64,000 bases of DNA from Candidatus Aphodovivens excrementavium (GCA_018715935.1 DVKR01000012.1:28625-92624); one strand, 5' to 3'. Shown: positions 35,052-43,906, numbered from the stretch's first letter. Made by a program: numbers and translations. Notes: generated by a model not told the origin, from the sequence alone.

Positions 35052-35744
35052 CTATTCGCCCACAAAACGATACCCAACTCCCACTTCAGTTGCGATGAAT
35101 CGAGGCTGCGCAGGCTTGTCGCCAAGCTTGCGCCGAAGCGACGCCACCAAAACGCGCAAGGTCTTATAGTCGTCGGAAGTCGCATAGCTCCACACGGCAT
35201 GCTGGATAAAACGGTGCGTGAGCGCCTTGCCCTGGTTCTGCACCATCACCACCAAAATGCCGTACTCGTAGGGAGTGAGATGTATGGGCTTCCCGTCGAG
35301 CCGCACCGTACGCGTTTCGCAATCTATCTCCAAACCGTCAACGCAGTATGCCGCCATCTCCGCCTCGTCGCGTTGCGCACGCACGCGGTGCCGCAAGGCA
35401 ACGCGAATACGCGCGAATAGCTCATCCATGCTAAACGGCTTCACTACGTAGTCGTCGGCACCCGCGTCGAGCGCGGCGACCTTTTGATCGTCTTGCGTGC
35501 GCGCCGTCACCACGATGACGGGGGTTAGACCCTCGCTGCGGACATGCGCCAGCACGTCCATGCCATCGCAATCGGGAAGCCCCAGGTCAAGCAAGACCAA
35601 CGTCGGGTTATTCGCCTCGAACAGAGAAAGCGCCACCGTGCCGCTTTTCGCCTCGCAAACACGATACCCCTCGGTCTTCAGAGAAATGCGCAGCAGGCGA
35701 CGAATGTTGTCGTCGTCTTCAACCACCAAGATTTCCTCGCCCAT
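35052..35744 (-). CDS. OmpR-family response regulator (KdpE-like)
   Basis: 230 residues: receiver domain with the phospho-acceptor Asp53 (LVLLDLGLPD), followed by a winged-helix OmpR DNA-binding domain (TPYEYGILVVMVQN, DYKTLRVLVASLRRKL). Start shares one base with the kinase stop, so both are translated together. As the kinase is KdpD-like and the operon encodes Trk-type potassium uptake, it probably controls these genes in response to potassium or osmotic state; this is inferred. Confidence 0.93.
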   Translation of the reverse strand: MGEEILVVEDDDNIRRLLRISLKTEGYRVCEAKSGTVALSLFEANNPTLVLLDLGLPDCDGMDVLAHVRSEGLTPVIVVTARTQDDQKVAALDAGADDYVVKPFSMDELFARIRVALRHRVRAQRDEAEMAAYCVDGLEIDCETRTVRLDGKPIHLTPYEYGILVVMVQNQGKALTHRFIQHAVWSYATSDDYKTLRVLVASLRRKLGDKPAQPRFIATEVGVGYRFVGE

Positions 35745-37336
35745 CACGCCTCCTTTTCGCGCACTGCGGTTGTTCCGTTCTCTTGACAAGCCGGTTCTAA
35801 CGGCAGCCAAAACTCGAAGGTTGCTCCTCCCTTGTAGTTGTTGTACGCCACGATTTCTCCCTGGTGCGCCTCAACGATTGCCTTGCAGATGCTCAGACCC
35901 AGGCCGATACCGCTCTTTTTCCCCGGCTCTCCGTCTTCCGAAACGAATCTGCTGAATATCTTGTCCAGCATTGCCTCGTCAATGCCGCCGCCGTCGTCTT
36001 CCACCCTAAACACCATCCTGTCGGAATGAGGCAGCATCGAAACGCGTATGAGAGAGGTAGGAGCCGAGTGCTTGATGGCGTTGTCAATGAGGTTGATAAG
36101 CACCTGCCGGATGAGCTTTCCGTCCATGGGCACGAGCATCACCTCGTCGGGAGGTTCCACCGCGATTTCGTGCTGCTCCCGATACGGCATTTCGTGCATG
36201 ACCGCATCGCCCACCACGTCGTCCACTACCTCCGGCTGGAAGTTAAGCGGCACGTCCTCGTCTTGCACACGCGTCATGCCCAGCAAGTTGTCAATCATCT
36301 CGGCAAGCCAGCGCGCGTCGCTTGCCATCGACGAAAGCAGAAAGCGACGCTCCTCCGCCCCCACGCTATCGAAGTTCTGGGCGAGGAACTCGGCGTTGCC
36401 CTGAATGCTCGCAAGCGGCGTTCGCAGGTCGTGGGACACGCTGCGGAGCAAGGTTGTCTTGAAACGCTCTCGTTCGATTTTCAGCTCATCGGCTTTTGCA
36501 TGCTCTTCAAGGTTGTTTCGTTCCACCGCAATAACCGTCTGCTTGATAACCGAATCGAGAAACGACATGTCCGATTTGCTTAGCGGCTCGCCCGTGCAGT
36601 CTATCTCGATAATGCCATAGACCTGCGTTTTGCTGGCAAGCGGCACGTAGAGGCACGTGCTCTCCGAAAAGCCGGCGATGCCCGCTCCCGTTCGATAGCC
36701 TTCCTCAAAGCATTCCCGCGCCGCCCGCACATTAGCGGGTTTCTCATCGCACGAGGCGAGAGAATCCCCCAGAGCAATAGTCACCGAACGGCCTAAAGAC
36801 GCCCCCAGCGCATCTGCAACGAATTCGCACGCGCCCTCGGCAGAAGTGCTGTCAATGAGCCCCGCGCTCATCTTGTTCAATCGGCGCAGCACCAGCGCGT
36901 TTCGCTCGGCTATAGCCACCTGCTGCTTCATTCGGTTGGTAAGCGCCCCCGTGATAAGCGCCACAACGGCAAATATCGCCAAGGTAACCGCATCGGTCCA
37001 ATTGAAGATGAGAAGGGAAAGGTGCGGCAAGGCAAAGAAGAGGTCATACACCAACAGATACATAACGCCAAGCGCCAAGCCCCACAGCCCCGAGTCGGTT
37101 TCGAGCGAGGCGATAAGGATGCCCACGATGAAAAGCAGGAAGCTCGCTTCGGGCTCAAGGCCCACCAAAGAGAATCCAAACGACATAGCAATGCCCGCAA
37201 CGAACAGCAGCGCGACAACGCCCACGTTGCGCAGTGCGCACGTTTTGGCACCGGGTGTAAAAAGCTTGAGAAGCCGCAAGGGCGCCCGCTCTTCTGGCGA
37301 GCACGACGGATTATCGGCGTTTGCGCAAAATAACAT
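35744..37336 (-). CDS. KdpD-like sensor histidine kinase lacking the N-terminal KdpD/Usp domains
   Basis: 530 residues, against ~900 for classical KdpD. Four membrane segments (37-133, DUF4118-type) come first, then a GAF-like domain (~165-275), HisKA with the phospho-acceptor His302 in LLRSVSHDLRTPLAS, and HATPase_c with NLIDNAIKHS and GIGLGLSICK. The N-terminal KdpD and Usp nucleotide-binding modules are absent. Start at 37336 has AGAGGAGG upstream and overlaps the end of trkH by 26 bp. Function as a potassium/turgor sensor is inferred from context. Confidence 0.92.
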   Translation of the reverse strand: MLFCANADNPSCSPEERAPLRLLKLFTPGAKTCALRNVGVVALLFVAGIAMSFGFSLVGLEPEASFLLFIVGILIASLETDSGLWGLALGVMYLLVYDLFFALPHLSLLIFNWTDAVTLAIFAVVALITGALTNRMKQQVAIAERNALVLRRLNKMSAGLIDSTSAEGACEFVADALGASLGRSVTIALGDSLASCDEKPANVRAARECFEEGYRTGAGIAGFSESTCLYVPLASKTQVYGIIEIDCTGEPLSKSDMSFLDSVIKQTVIAVERNNLEEHAKADELKIERERFKTTLLRSVSHDLRTPLASIQGNAEFLAQNFDSVGAEERRFLLSSMASDARWLAEMIDNLLGMTRVQDEDVPLNFQPEVVDDVVGDAVMHEMPYREQHEIAVEPPDEVMLVPMDGKLIRQVLINLIDNAIKHSAPTSLIRVSMLPHSDRMVFRVEDDGGGIDEAMLDKIFSRFVSEDGEPGKKSGIGLGLSICKAIVEAHQGEIVAYNNYKGGATFEFWLPLEPACQENGTTAVREKEA

Positions 37337-38810
37337 AGTGCGCCTCCTCTGAAACGCTTTGGAACATCCAGCGTATTCCGAACAACAACGGGAATATCTC
37401 CAGACGCCCAAAAAGCATTGCCACTGAACCCACTATCAACACGATAGGCGAAGAACCGCTTTGAATAAACCCCACGCCAATACCGGTGTTGCCCAGGCAG
37501 GAAGCCGCCTCGAAGAACGCGTCTCCCACAGACGCGCCAAAGAGCGTAAACAGGAAGGCGCAGGCAACGAGCATTCCCACATACACGCCCACAAACGTTT
37601 GAACCGACGCCACCTCCTCTTTCGAGCACTCCATGCGCTTGCCAAAACGCACGATCTTGTTGCTATAGACCCTACGTCGATGACCGAATTGACTCCGCAA
37701 GGCCCACACTAGGCCCTTGGAATACACCACCAGGCGATACACCTTGATGCCGCCAGATGTTGAGCCCGCTTCGCCGCCCACCACCATCAGAAAGATAAAC
37801 ACGTACAAAATGCTTGGCACCAAAACGCCGAAATCGGGAATGGTTTGAAGCCCCGTAGAGGTCATAACCGACACGGTCTGAAACAGCCCCAGCCGAAGAG
37901 CCTGAGAAGGGGAGCTCGCCTCGCCCCCCGCGAACAACAAAGCCGCCACCACCGCCGTCGCCGCAATGACGACGCCGAGAAACGCAAGCGTTTCCTCATG
38001 TCGCACGAACGCGCGAAAGCGGCCTTGAAGCAGCATGAAGTTCAAAAGGAAATTCGTGGCTCCCCCCATCATGAGAATGACGGTAACGAGCTCGATCGCA
38101 AAGCTATCGTAAGAGACCAGGCTGTCGGGGCGAACGGCAAACCCTCCCGTAGACACTGCGGAAATGGAAATGTTGATGGCGTCGAAGATCGGCATTCCTG
38201 CAACAACGTATGCCACCGCCCCTAAAATGATAATTCCCGTATAAAGCACCAACACCATGCGAGCAGAGCTTGCCGTACTCGACAAGAGACGCTCGGTGTG
38301 GCCTTCGGCGTTGTAGAGCTTCAGGCCATGCGCATCGCTCACTATGCAAGTTAGCACCAAAATCAGACCGACGCCGCCCACGTAGTGCATCATGCTGCGA
38401 TGCATGAGCACGATGTGCGGGCACTCGGCTACGTTCATCACCGAAAGGCCTGTGGTCGTAAGACCGCTCGTAGACTCGAAAATGGCCTGAGGAACGGAAA
38501 GCATCCCCGAGAGCACCAAGGGCAGCGCATATACCGCAATAGCCAGCACCCAAATGAGCACAGTCACCCCCGCCGCCTCGGCGCGCGAGAGGGTGAAGGA
38601 CAAGGCCTTCCGGTCGCTGAAGAAATAGGCAAGGTACCCTGCAAGCATGGTAACAACCCCAGGGAAAATGACATAGGGGGCAAACGACACCTCGTTGGGA
38701 TATGCAGGCAAAACCGCAAGGGAAACCAAAAGCGAAGCCCCTATGGCAACAAGCGCCATTCCCAGGTAGCCCACAACCGCGCGAACGCTATTTCGATGCA
38801 CGACGCCCAT
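37311..38810 (-). CDS. trkH: Potassium uptake pore protein TrkH
   Basis: 499 residues with the TrkH/KtrB architecture of four M1-P-M2 repeats; pore-loop segments such as ESTSGLTTTGLSVM, SISAVSTGGFAVRPDSL, MTSTGLQTIPDFG and CLGNTGIGVGFI carry the Gly of the selectivity filter. Gating would be by the RCK-domain proteins encoded just upstream. The start lies 4 bp after the second TrkA-like gene stop. Confidence 0.95.
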   Translation of the reverse strand: MGVVHRNSVRAVVGYLGMALVAIGASLLVSLAVLPAYPNEVSFAPYVIFPGVVTMLAGYLAYFFSDRKALSFTLSRAEAAGVTVLIWVLAIAVYALPLVLSGMLSVPQAIFESTSGLTTTGLSVMNVAECPHIVLMHRSMMHYVGGVGLILVLTCIVSDAHGLKLYNAEGHTERLLSSTASSARMVLVLYTGIIILGAVAYVVAGMPIFDAINISISAVSTGGFAVRPDSLVSYDSFAIELVTVILMMGGATNFLLNFMLLQGRFRAFVRHEETLAFLGVVIAATAVVAALLFAGGEASSPSQALRLGLFQTVSVMTSTGLQTIPDFGVLVPSILYVFIFLMVVGGEAGSTSGGIKVYRLVVYSKGLVWALRSQFGHRRRVYSNKIVRFGKRMECSKEEVASVQTFVGVYVGMLVACAFLFTLFGASVGDAFFEAASCLGNTGIGVGFIQSGSSPIVLIVGSVAMLFGRLEIFPLLFGIRWMFQSVSEEAHYVILRKRR

Positions 38811-38813
38811 GGC

Positions 38814-39254
38814 TTATTTCGACAGTTCGGCAATTGTCCGCTGATCGCCAAGCGCCTCAAGCGACGTTTCCTCGATGAGCTTTGCCATCAGGTACGTTGC
38901 GCTGACAACCGACGATATGCCGAGCTTTTTGAAAACGGAAACGTTGCGCGGGTTGTACACCGTGCAAACTTGATGATCGATATCGAAGTAGTGTTGCGCC
39001 ATCTGGCAGATCACCAAATTGTCCGCATCGCTGTCAGAGAGCGCAATGACAAGGTCGAAGCCTTCGATGTCGGCATCGTCGAGCACGTATCTTTTGGTGG
39101 CGTCTCCGCAAACCACCGGCACTTCATGGCGCGACGACAGATACTCGCACCAGGCCCGATCTCCGTTTACAACCACCACCTCGTGGTCGGACGAGGTGAG
39201 AGACTCAACCAAGAAATCGGTGCGGGAGCGCCCTCCGGCAATAACCACTCGCAT
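38814..39254 (-). CDS. trkA: Single-RCK TrkA-like protein, second copy
   Basis: 146 residues with a Rossmann NAD-binding N-domain: start MRVVIAGGRSRTDFLVESL (a GxGxxG variant), acidic strand end VVVVNGD, and FDLVIALSDSDADNLVICQMA. There is no C-terminal TrkA_C domain. Classic TrkA has two N-C pairs (~450 aa), so this and the next gene look like the split halves without their C domains. Lies 8 bp after it. Confidence 0.9.
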   Translation of the reverse strand: MRVVIAGGRSRTDFLVESLTSSDHEVVVVNGDRAWCEYLSSRHEVPVVCGDATKRYVLDDADIEGFDLVIALSDSDADNLVICQMAQHYFDIDHQVCTVYNPRNVSVFKKLGISSVVSATYLMAKLIEETSLEALGDQRTIAELSK

Positions 39255-39262
39255 GACTCCCC

Positions 39263-39682
39263 CTACCCAAGATGCGACAATCTGCGGAACTCCGCCAGGC
39301 AGAGAGCGTGAGGGCAGATGGGCTCGATCGTGGTATCTTCCAGCATGCCAATCAAATCCTCGTCTTCAATGCGACAGAACACATGGGAAACGCCGTATAC
39401 CTGGCTTGCAACACACGCGATGAAGTAATTGACCGAATCGCGTTCGGTGCAAGCCACCAGAAGCGAGGATTTTCCCACTTCGCACTCTTCCAGAAACGTG
39501 ACATCGGCACCGTCGCCCACCACCGACTCACCGCCGAAGCGGGCGGAAAGGCCCGAGAACGCCTGCTCGCTTTTGTCTATGGCTACCACCGAATAGCCGG
39601 CATCGGAAAGCGCGTCGGCCACCACCAGACCGAAATCGCCGCACCCAACCACCAGCGCGCGCTTCACTTTCACCAACGCCAT
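39263..39682 (-). CDS. trkA: Single-RCK TrkA-like protein, first copy
   Basis: 139 residues: KRALVVGCGDFGLVVADALS (GxGxFG NAD loop), VVAIDKS and SSLLVACTERDSVNYFIACVAS identify the N-terminal RCK module. It is the first gene of trkA-trkA-trkH-kinase-regulator. Start at 39682 has GAGGGAGG 4 nt upstream; the frame stays open further upstream but without ribosome site. It may pair with the following protein to form a heteromeric gating ring. Confidence 0.88.
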   Translation of the reverse strand: MALVKVKRALVVGCGDFGLVVADALSDAGYSVVAIDKSEQAFSGLSARFGGESVVGDGADVTFLEECEVGKSSLLVACTERDSVNYFIACVASQVYGVSHVFCRIEDEDLIGMLEDTTIEPICPHALCLAEFRRLSHLG

Positions 39683-39949
39683 GAAGCCTCCCTCTCTCAC
39701 AGACGGAACGCGCAGACCCGCCCCGCGATGCGACCAGTATAGGAGGCGCGGTGTAAAGATAGGATTAAGATCGGGCAACGCCACGACGCACTCCTTTTTG
39801 ACGGCTTGGGCAGAACCGCGACGCACTCCTTCCGGGTGCAGGCAAACCACGTCGGCAACGCCCGATTCTCATCCCGAACATCGCCGAAAGAGCCACAAAC
39901 GATGCCGAGTCCCTGTCGATAGGTGCAGCGGAACCACATCCCCGTCAAA
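39683..39949. other. Upstream region of the potassium operon, with a 13-bp direct repeat
   Basis: No gene is supported. CGACGCACTCCTT occurs at 39784-39796 and 39819-39831, 35 bp apart. A TATACT candidate -10 for the operon lies near 39734-39739 on the minus strand without a good -35. Confidence 0.4.
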
Positions 39950-39977
39950 AAAGGAGCCCGGAAACCCGGGCTCCTTT
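39950..39977 (-). terminator. Intrinsic terminator of the aldolase-dha-VOC operon
   Basis: Minus-strand 12-bp arms with a 4-nt loop, followed by TTTTTTGACGG, 27 bp after the VOC gene stop. Confidence 0.9.
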
Positions 39978-40004
39978 GGCTGGCATCGTCGGTGCGCTGC
40001 GCGG

Positions 40005-40328
40005 CTACTTCTCTTCGTAGAGCTCGATGATGGCGTCGTCTTTGACGACGAAGGCCAGGCGCACGCCCTCGCCGAGGCTCTCAGGCCCGAAGATGACCCG
40101 GTCGGCGTCGGCAATGTAGTGCTCGATGTCGTCGACCGCATAGGCCACGTGCGGCTGCTTGGAGAGGATCTCGGGGAAGCGCGTCCCCTCCTCAAACTTG
40201 AGGTACTCGATCTTGTAATCGTAGGCGTCAACGCTTTCGTTGACCCAGAAGCCGCCCCACTCGTTGTAGACCATGCCGGGCTTTTTGTTGAGCACGGGAA
40301 TGCCGATGTGCATATACGTGGCGGACAT
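40005..40328 (-). CDS. Small VOC-superfamily protein (glyoxalase-like)
   Basis: 107 residues. The beta-alpha-beta-beta-beta fold of vicinal oxygen chelate proteins is suggested by MHIGIPVLN at the start, KIEYLKFEEGT, PHVAYAVDDIEHY and the metal-ligand-like AFVVKDDAIIELYEE at the end. It is the last gene of the aldolase-dhaL-dhaK unit; a role on a methylglyoxal-like or keto-sugar by-product is inferred from position. Start at 40328 has GAAAGGA upstream. Confidence 0.75.
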   Translation of the reverse strand: MSATYMHIGIPVLNKKPGMVYNEWGGFWVNESVDAYDYKIEYLKFEEGTRFPEILSKQPHVAYAVDDIEHYIADADRVIFGPESLGEGVRLAFVVKDDAIIELYEEK

Positions 40329-40430
40329 GAAGGTTCCTTTCTCACTGCGGCTTGAGCGCCCTCCGCGCCAGGCGGACGGCGCGATGGCCCCCCTTCCCAT
40401 CGGGTGGGTCGGGACGCGTTTCAGTTGAAG

Positions 40431-41426
40431 CTACTCCCTGAAGAACACCGGCGTGTGCGCAGGCGTGTTCCACAGGCGGATGAACTCGTCGTCCCACTTG
40501 GCGATGTTCATCTGGAAGCCGCCTGCCTCCTGGACGGTGAGGATCTCGCCCACCATGTTGGCAACGACCTCGACGCCGATCCCCTGCAGGTACTCGACCG
40601 CATCCTTGTAAAGGATCAGCTGCTCCATCATCGTGGTGGCGCCGCAGCCGTTGATCATGACGAACGCCTTGTCGCCGGCGGCCAGGCCCACGTGCTCCAC
40701 GAGCTTCGGGGCGATGAGGGCCACCGTGTCGGCCGACGACGCCATGGGCACGCGCACGCCGCCGCCCTCGCCGTGCTGGCCGGCGCCGATCTCCATCTGG
40801 TCGGTCTCGCCGAGGTCTCCAAAGCTCATGCCGTTTTGCGGATGAGTGGCGTCGGTCGATTTCACCGTGATGGAAGCCATGTTGTCGGCATAGCGCTGGG
40901 CGATGTCGGCGACCTCGTCAAGCGTCTTTCCCTCCGCCGCCGCCGCTGCAGCAATGTGGTAAATAGGCACGCAGCCCGCCAGGCCGCGCTGGTTGTCTTC
41001 GCACTCGTCGTTGTAGCGGATCTCCTCGCCGGTAACGACCTGGCGCACGTTCATGCCGGCCTTCTTTGCCAGCTTCATTGCCTGCTTGCCCGCCAGCTGG
41101 TCGCCCGCGTAGTTAAGCGTGAGCAGCAGCACGCCATGACCCTTGTCGGCAAGCTTCATCGCTTCGAACACCGCAGCGCCGTTGGGTGCGGCGAAGATGT
41201 CGCCGTCAACCTGAATATCGAGCATGCCAGGACCGACAAACCCCTTCTGGGCGGGCTCATGGCCACTGCCGCCGTAGGTGACGATGGTCACGCGGTCGGC
41301 ATCGGCAAGCGCACGGCTCACTACCGTGTGATCGTCGACTGTGAGAATGTCGCCGTAGGCCAAGCCGAAGCCGGCAAGCTCTTCTTCGGTTATGGTCTCC
41401 TGGCTGTTGATGAACTTCTTCATCAT
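40431..41426 (-). CDS. dhaK: Dihydroxyacetone kinase, substrate-binding subunit
   Basis: 331 residues, covalently binds dihydroxyacetone (or a related ketose) as a hemiaminal. GGSGHEPAQKGFVGPGML near the N-terminus and the substrate His in GAGQHGEGG match DhaK. It needs DhaL, encoded just upstream (82-bp gap), for phosphate transfer. No DhaM phosphotransferase is in the window, so the phosphate donor (PTS or ATP) is open. Start at 41426 has AGGAG 7 nt upstream; ATG at 41423 is an alternative. Confidence 0.95.
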   Translation of the reverse strand: MMKKFINSQETITEEELAGFGLAYGDILTVDDHTVVSRALADADRVTIVTYGGSGHEPAQKGFVGPGMLDIQVDGDIFAAPNGAAVFEAMKLADKGHGVLLLTLNYAGDQLAGKQAMKLAKKAGMNVRQVVTGEEIRYNDECEDNQRGLAGCVPIYHIAAAAAAEGKTLDEVADIAQRYADNMASITVKSTDATHPQNGMSFGDLGETDQMEIGAGQHGEGGGVRVPMASSADTVALIAPKLVEHVGLAAGDKAFVMINGCGATTMMEQLILYKDAVEYLQGIGVEVVANMVGEILTVQEAGGFQMNIAKWDDEFIRLWNTPAHTPVFFRE

Positions 41427-41507
41427 GTCGCTGCTCCTTTTCTTCGCGAAACGATTATGTCCTCCCGCGCGGCGCACGGGATTGGAACCGTTGGGGTCTT
41501 AGGCGCG

Positions 41508-42116
41508 CTACGCCCGGGCGAGCCCCTTGAAGAACCGCGCCATCGACACCGCGCCGGCGTCCGGCGTGCCGATGGTCTTGTCGCCGTAGCTTTTTGCACG
41601 GCCGAACTTGGATGCGAAGTTTTTCGTGTCGTCGGCGCCCTTCTGCGCGGCAGCCGCTGCAGCATCGAGCAACGCGGCCTCGTCGCCCCCGCAGGCGGCG
41701 ATAGCCTCGCAGGCGGGGATGAACGCGTCCATCATGGTTTTGTCTCCCACCGCAGCGCCGCTCATGTCGGAAAGCTCCTCGAGCGCGTGCGCGAACATCT
41801 TCTTGAGCTGCGCCGCGTCAACCGCGTCGCCTGCGGGCGCAGCCTCCTGCAGGGCGTCGAGCCAGGTGTTCCACAGGGGAACGGCACTGCCTCCGTTGAG
41901 CACCATCACGGCCATCGCGGCGTCGTCGAGCATCTCCTGGACGCCGCCGTCAGCCGCAGCGACCGCTCCGTCAATGGCTCCTGCGATCTTTACCATCGTA
42001 AGGCCGTGATCGGCGTCGCCGAAGCGCGAGTCAATCTCGGTGAGCTCGCCTTCCGCCGCAACGACCTCGGCGCAGGCGTTGCGCAGCCGCGCGGCAAGCT
42101 CTTCTTTCGTCATCAT
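41508..42116 (-). CDS. dhaL: Dihydroxyacetone kinase, nucleotide-binding subunit
   Basis: 202 residues, all-alpha DhaL fold holding ADP/ATP and magnesium: DSRFGDADHGLTM carries the metal-binding Asp residues and LNGGSAVPLWNTWL replaces the usual GGASGPL-type loop. The C-terminal KSYGDKTIGTPDAGAVS matches the family. AAGGAGG precedes the start. Lies 30 bp after the aldolase gene. Confidence 0.93.
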   Translation of the reverse strand: MMTKEELAARLRNACAEVVAAEGELTEIDSRFGDADHGLTMVKIAGAIDGAVAAADGGVQEMLDDAAMAVMVLNGGSAVPLWNTWLDALQEAAPAGDAVDAAQLKKMFAHALEELSDMSGAAVGDKTMMDAFIPACEAIAACGGDEAALLDAAAAAAQKGADDTKNFASKFGRAKSYGDKTIGTPDAGAVSMARFFKGLARA

Positions 42117-42146
42117 GGAAGCCTCCTTTGATTCAACTGCAGGCGG

Positions 42147-42977
42147 CTACCGCACGCAGCCCAGCACGCGGTAGTAGCGCCTCAGAACGTCTTTCATGGC
42201 CTCGTCGGCAGTGTGGAGCATCTTTGGCCAGCTGTCGGGATGCTGGTCGTAGACGGCGTCGCGGGCCGCGACGATGAAGTCGGTATAGAGGTTGACCTTC
42301 GCCACGCCTCCCTGGGCGCAGCGGCGGAGGTTGTCGTCGCCGGAACCGGATCCGCCGTGCAGCACGAGCGGGATGCCCAGCGCCGCATTGAGCTCTGCCA
42401 GACGCTCGAAGTTAATGTGAGGCTCGCCTTTGTATGCGCCGTGCTTGGTGCCAACCGACACCGCCAGCGAGTCGACGCCGGTTGCCTGCACCAGCTCTTG
42501 CGCCGCGCCGACCTCGGTGTAGACGTTGTCGGAGAGCGCGTGGTCGTTTCCCTCCTCTTCAGTGCCCACATGCCCGATCTCGGCTTCCACCGCAACTCCG
42601 TGCGCGTGCGCAAGCTCGACCACCTCGCGGGTGCGGCGGATGTTCTCGGAGAGCTCCTCACCCGAAGCGTCTATCATGACGGAAGTGAAACCGAGCGCGA
42701 TAGCCTCCTCGATGACGGAGAACTTGACGCCGTGGTCGAGGTGCAGCGCGACGGGGGCGTCGGCGCGCTCGGCGTAAAAACGCCCGAGGAGTGCCGCTTC
42801 CTCAAGGCAGAGATGCTGAAGATGGACTTCGGCGAAACTAAGGATGAGAGGCGTGTGAAACTCATCCGCCACCTGGCAATACGCGCGGGCGGAATGAGAA
42901 TCGAGGAAATCGGGGGACGGGATGGCGTATCCGCCCTCCCGAGCACGGAAAAGCATGTCCTTCGTGGTGACGAGCAT
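42147..42977 (-). CDS. Class II (zinc) ketose-bisphosphate aldolase
   Basis: 276 residues, TIM barrel of the FbaA/GatY/tagatose-bisphosphate aldolase family. The zinc-ligand HLDHGVKF, the SVMIDASGEELSENI active-site Asp segment, GHVGTEEEG, the GTKHGAYKGEP loop and the phosphate-binding VLHGGSGSGDDNL are seen. It would produce or consume DHAP or dihydroxyacetone, in keeping with dhaL-dhaK behind it. Start at 42977 has AGAGGAG upstream. Exact substrate unknown. Confidence 0.92.
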   Translation of the reverse strand: MLVTTKDMLFRAREGGYAIPSPDFLDSHSARAYCQVADEFHTPLILSFAEVHLQHLCLEEAALLGRFYAERADAPVALHLDHGVKFSVIEEAIALGFTSVMIDASGEELSENIRRTREVVELAHAHGVAVEAEIGHVGTEEEGNDHALSDNVYTEVGAAQELVQATGVDSLAVSVGTKHGAYKGEPHINFERLAELNAALGIPLVLHGGSGSGDDNLRRCAQGGVAKVNLYTDFIVAARDAVYDQHPDSWPKMLHTADEAMKDVLRRYYRVLGCVR

Positions 42978-43143
42978 AAGCTGCTCCTCTCTCATCGACA
43001 CCGCCCGCATCGCGCGGACGCGCGGCGACGCTTTGGCGCCGCACTCCAACATGGGGCATACCGTTGCGCAAAGCCCCTTTTCACCTGCTGAAGCGCCCCG
43101 CAGACCGCCAGCTGATGGGCAATCGAAGAAACACGTTGCGCCC

Positions 43144-43171
43144 ATTATATCTCGCACGAGGCTCATCGGAA
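43144..43171 (-). promoter_or_regulatory. Putative promoter of the aldolase-dha operon
   Basis: Minus strand: perfect TATAAT (43149-43144) with TTCCGA 16 bp upstream. The 5' leader would be ~160 nt. Confidence 0.5.
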
Positions 43172-43231
43172 GTTTTTCGTGCAGCAAAGCACCAATTCGG
43201 AGCGCCGCACAAGCGAAAGCCCACTGGCAGG

Positions 43232-43284
43232 CGCAAAAAGGGGCGCATCCCAGACAGGATGCGCCCCTTCGGCAAGCCGCGCCG
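43232..43284 (-). repeat. 53-bp repeat copy 1, with higBA terminator hairpin
   Basis: The core is a 13-bp GC-rich hairpin (43238-43250/43257-43269) followed on the minus strand by TTTTTGCG, ten bases after the higA stop, so it terminates higBA. The same 53 bp, with three mismatches, recurs at 44019-44071 upstream of higB. Confidence 0.8.
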
Positions 43285-43294
43285 GAAACGGGTC

Positions 43295-43603
43295 CTACAG
43301 AACAGCCGCTGCACCCTCCCAGGGCTTGATAGCGTCAAGCGCAGGGCCAATCTTCCCGCGAGCCACTTCAAGATCGTAGAGGGATTGGGCACGCAGCCAA
43401 TAACCGTCTGTGAGCCCGAAAAAGCGGCATAACCTCAGGTCGGTATCGGCAGTCACGCGCCGACGGCCCAGCACGATCTGCCCGATGCGCTGCGCAGGAA
43501 TGCCCGTCTCTTTCGCCAGGCGGTACTGGGACAGACCCATTGGCTCCAAAAACTCCATTTTGAGCAGCTCCCCCGGAGAAAGGGGGTCCATACGCTTCGC
43601 CAT
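43295..43603 (-). CDS. higA: HigA-family antitoxin (XRE, plasmid-maintenance type)
   Basis: 102 residues. DPLSPGELLKMEFLEPMGLS followed by helix-turn-helix YRLAKETGIPAQRIGQIVLG is the HigA/VapI pattern. Located 12 bp after higB (toxin first, as in higBA loci). Expected to neutralise HigB and repress the operon. Confidence 0.95.
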   Translation of the reverse strand: MAKRMDPLSPGELLKMEFLEPMGLSQYRLAKETGIPAQRIGQIVLGRRRVTADTDLRLCRFFGLTDGYWLRAQSLYDLEVARGKIGPALDAIKPWEGAAAVL

Positions 43604-43615
43604 GTACGCCGCCTC

Positions 43616-43894
43616 TCAGTGATAATCGACAATTTCCACGTCAGCCGGACCGGCAGGCGTCCAGGTGAAACAGATGCGATACCGGTCGTTGATCCGGATG
43701 CTGTGCTGGCCTGCCCTGTCACCCGCCAGCGCTTCGAGCCGGTTGCCCGGCGGCACCCGCAAGTCGTTCAGAGAGCCCGCGATTTCAAGCTGGCGCATCT
43801 TGCGGTACGCCACCCGCTCGAACGCCGCAAAGCGCTTCACGCGAAAACCCGCAGCGAACCGCTCGGAATCCTTGTCCTTGAACGACACGATCAT
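43616..43894 (-). CDS. higB: HigB/RelE-family toxin
   Basis: 92 residues of the RelE/ParE fold, HigB type: IVSFKDKDSERF, a two-helix part with ALERV-like FERVAYRKMRQLE, LEALAGDRAGQHSIRINDRYRICF with conserved Arg residues, and VEIVDYH as the end. Likely a ribosome-dependent mRNA interferase. Start at 43894 has GAGAGG upstream; the frame extends nine codons more. Confidence 0.95.
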   Translation of the reverse strand: MIVSFKDKDSERFAAGFRVKRFAAFERVAYRKMRQLEIAGSLNDLRVPPGNRLEALAGDRAGQHSIRINDRYRICFTWTPAGPADVEIVDYH

Positions 43895-43906
43895 AGTATC
43901 GCCTCT

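Noticed and set aside
34868..35200. Minus-strand 110-codon frame beyond the response regulator
   Set aside because: Overlaps the regulator's C-terminus in another frame and the structured gap; no domain.
39784..39831. 13-bp direct repeat as a CRISPR or iteron
   Set aside because: Only two copies, 35 bp apart, with no further units.
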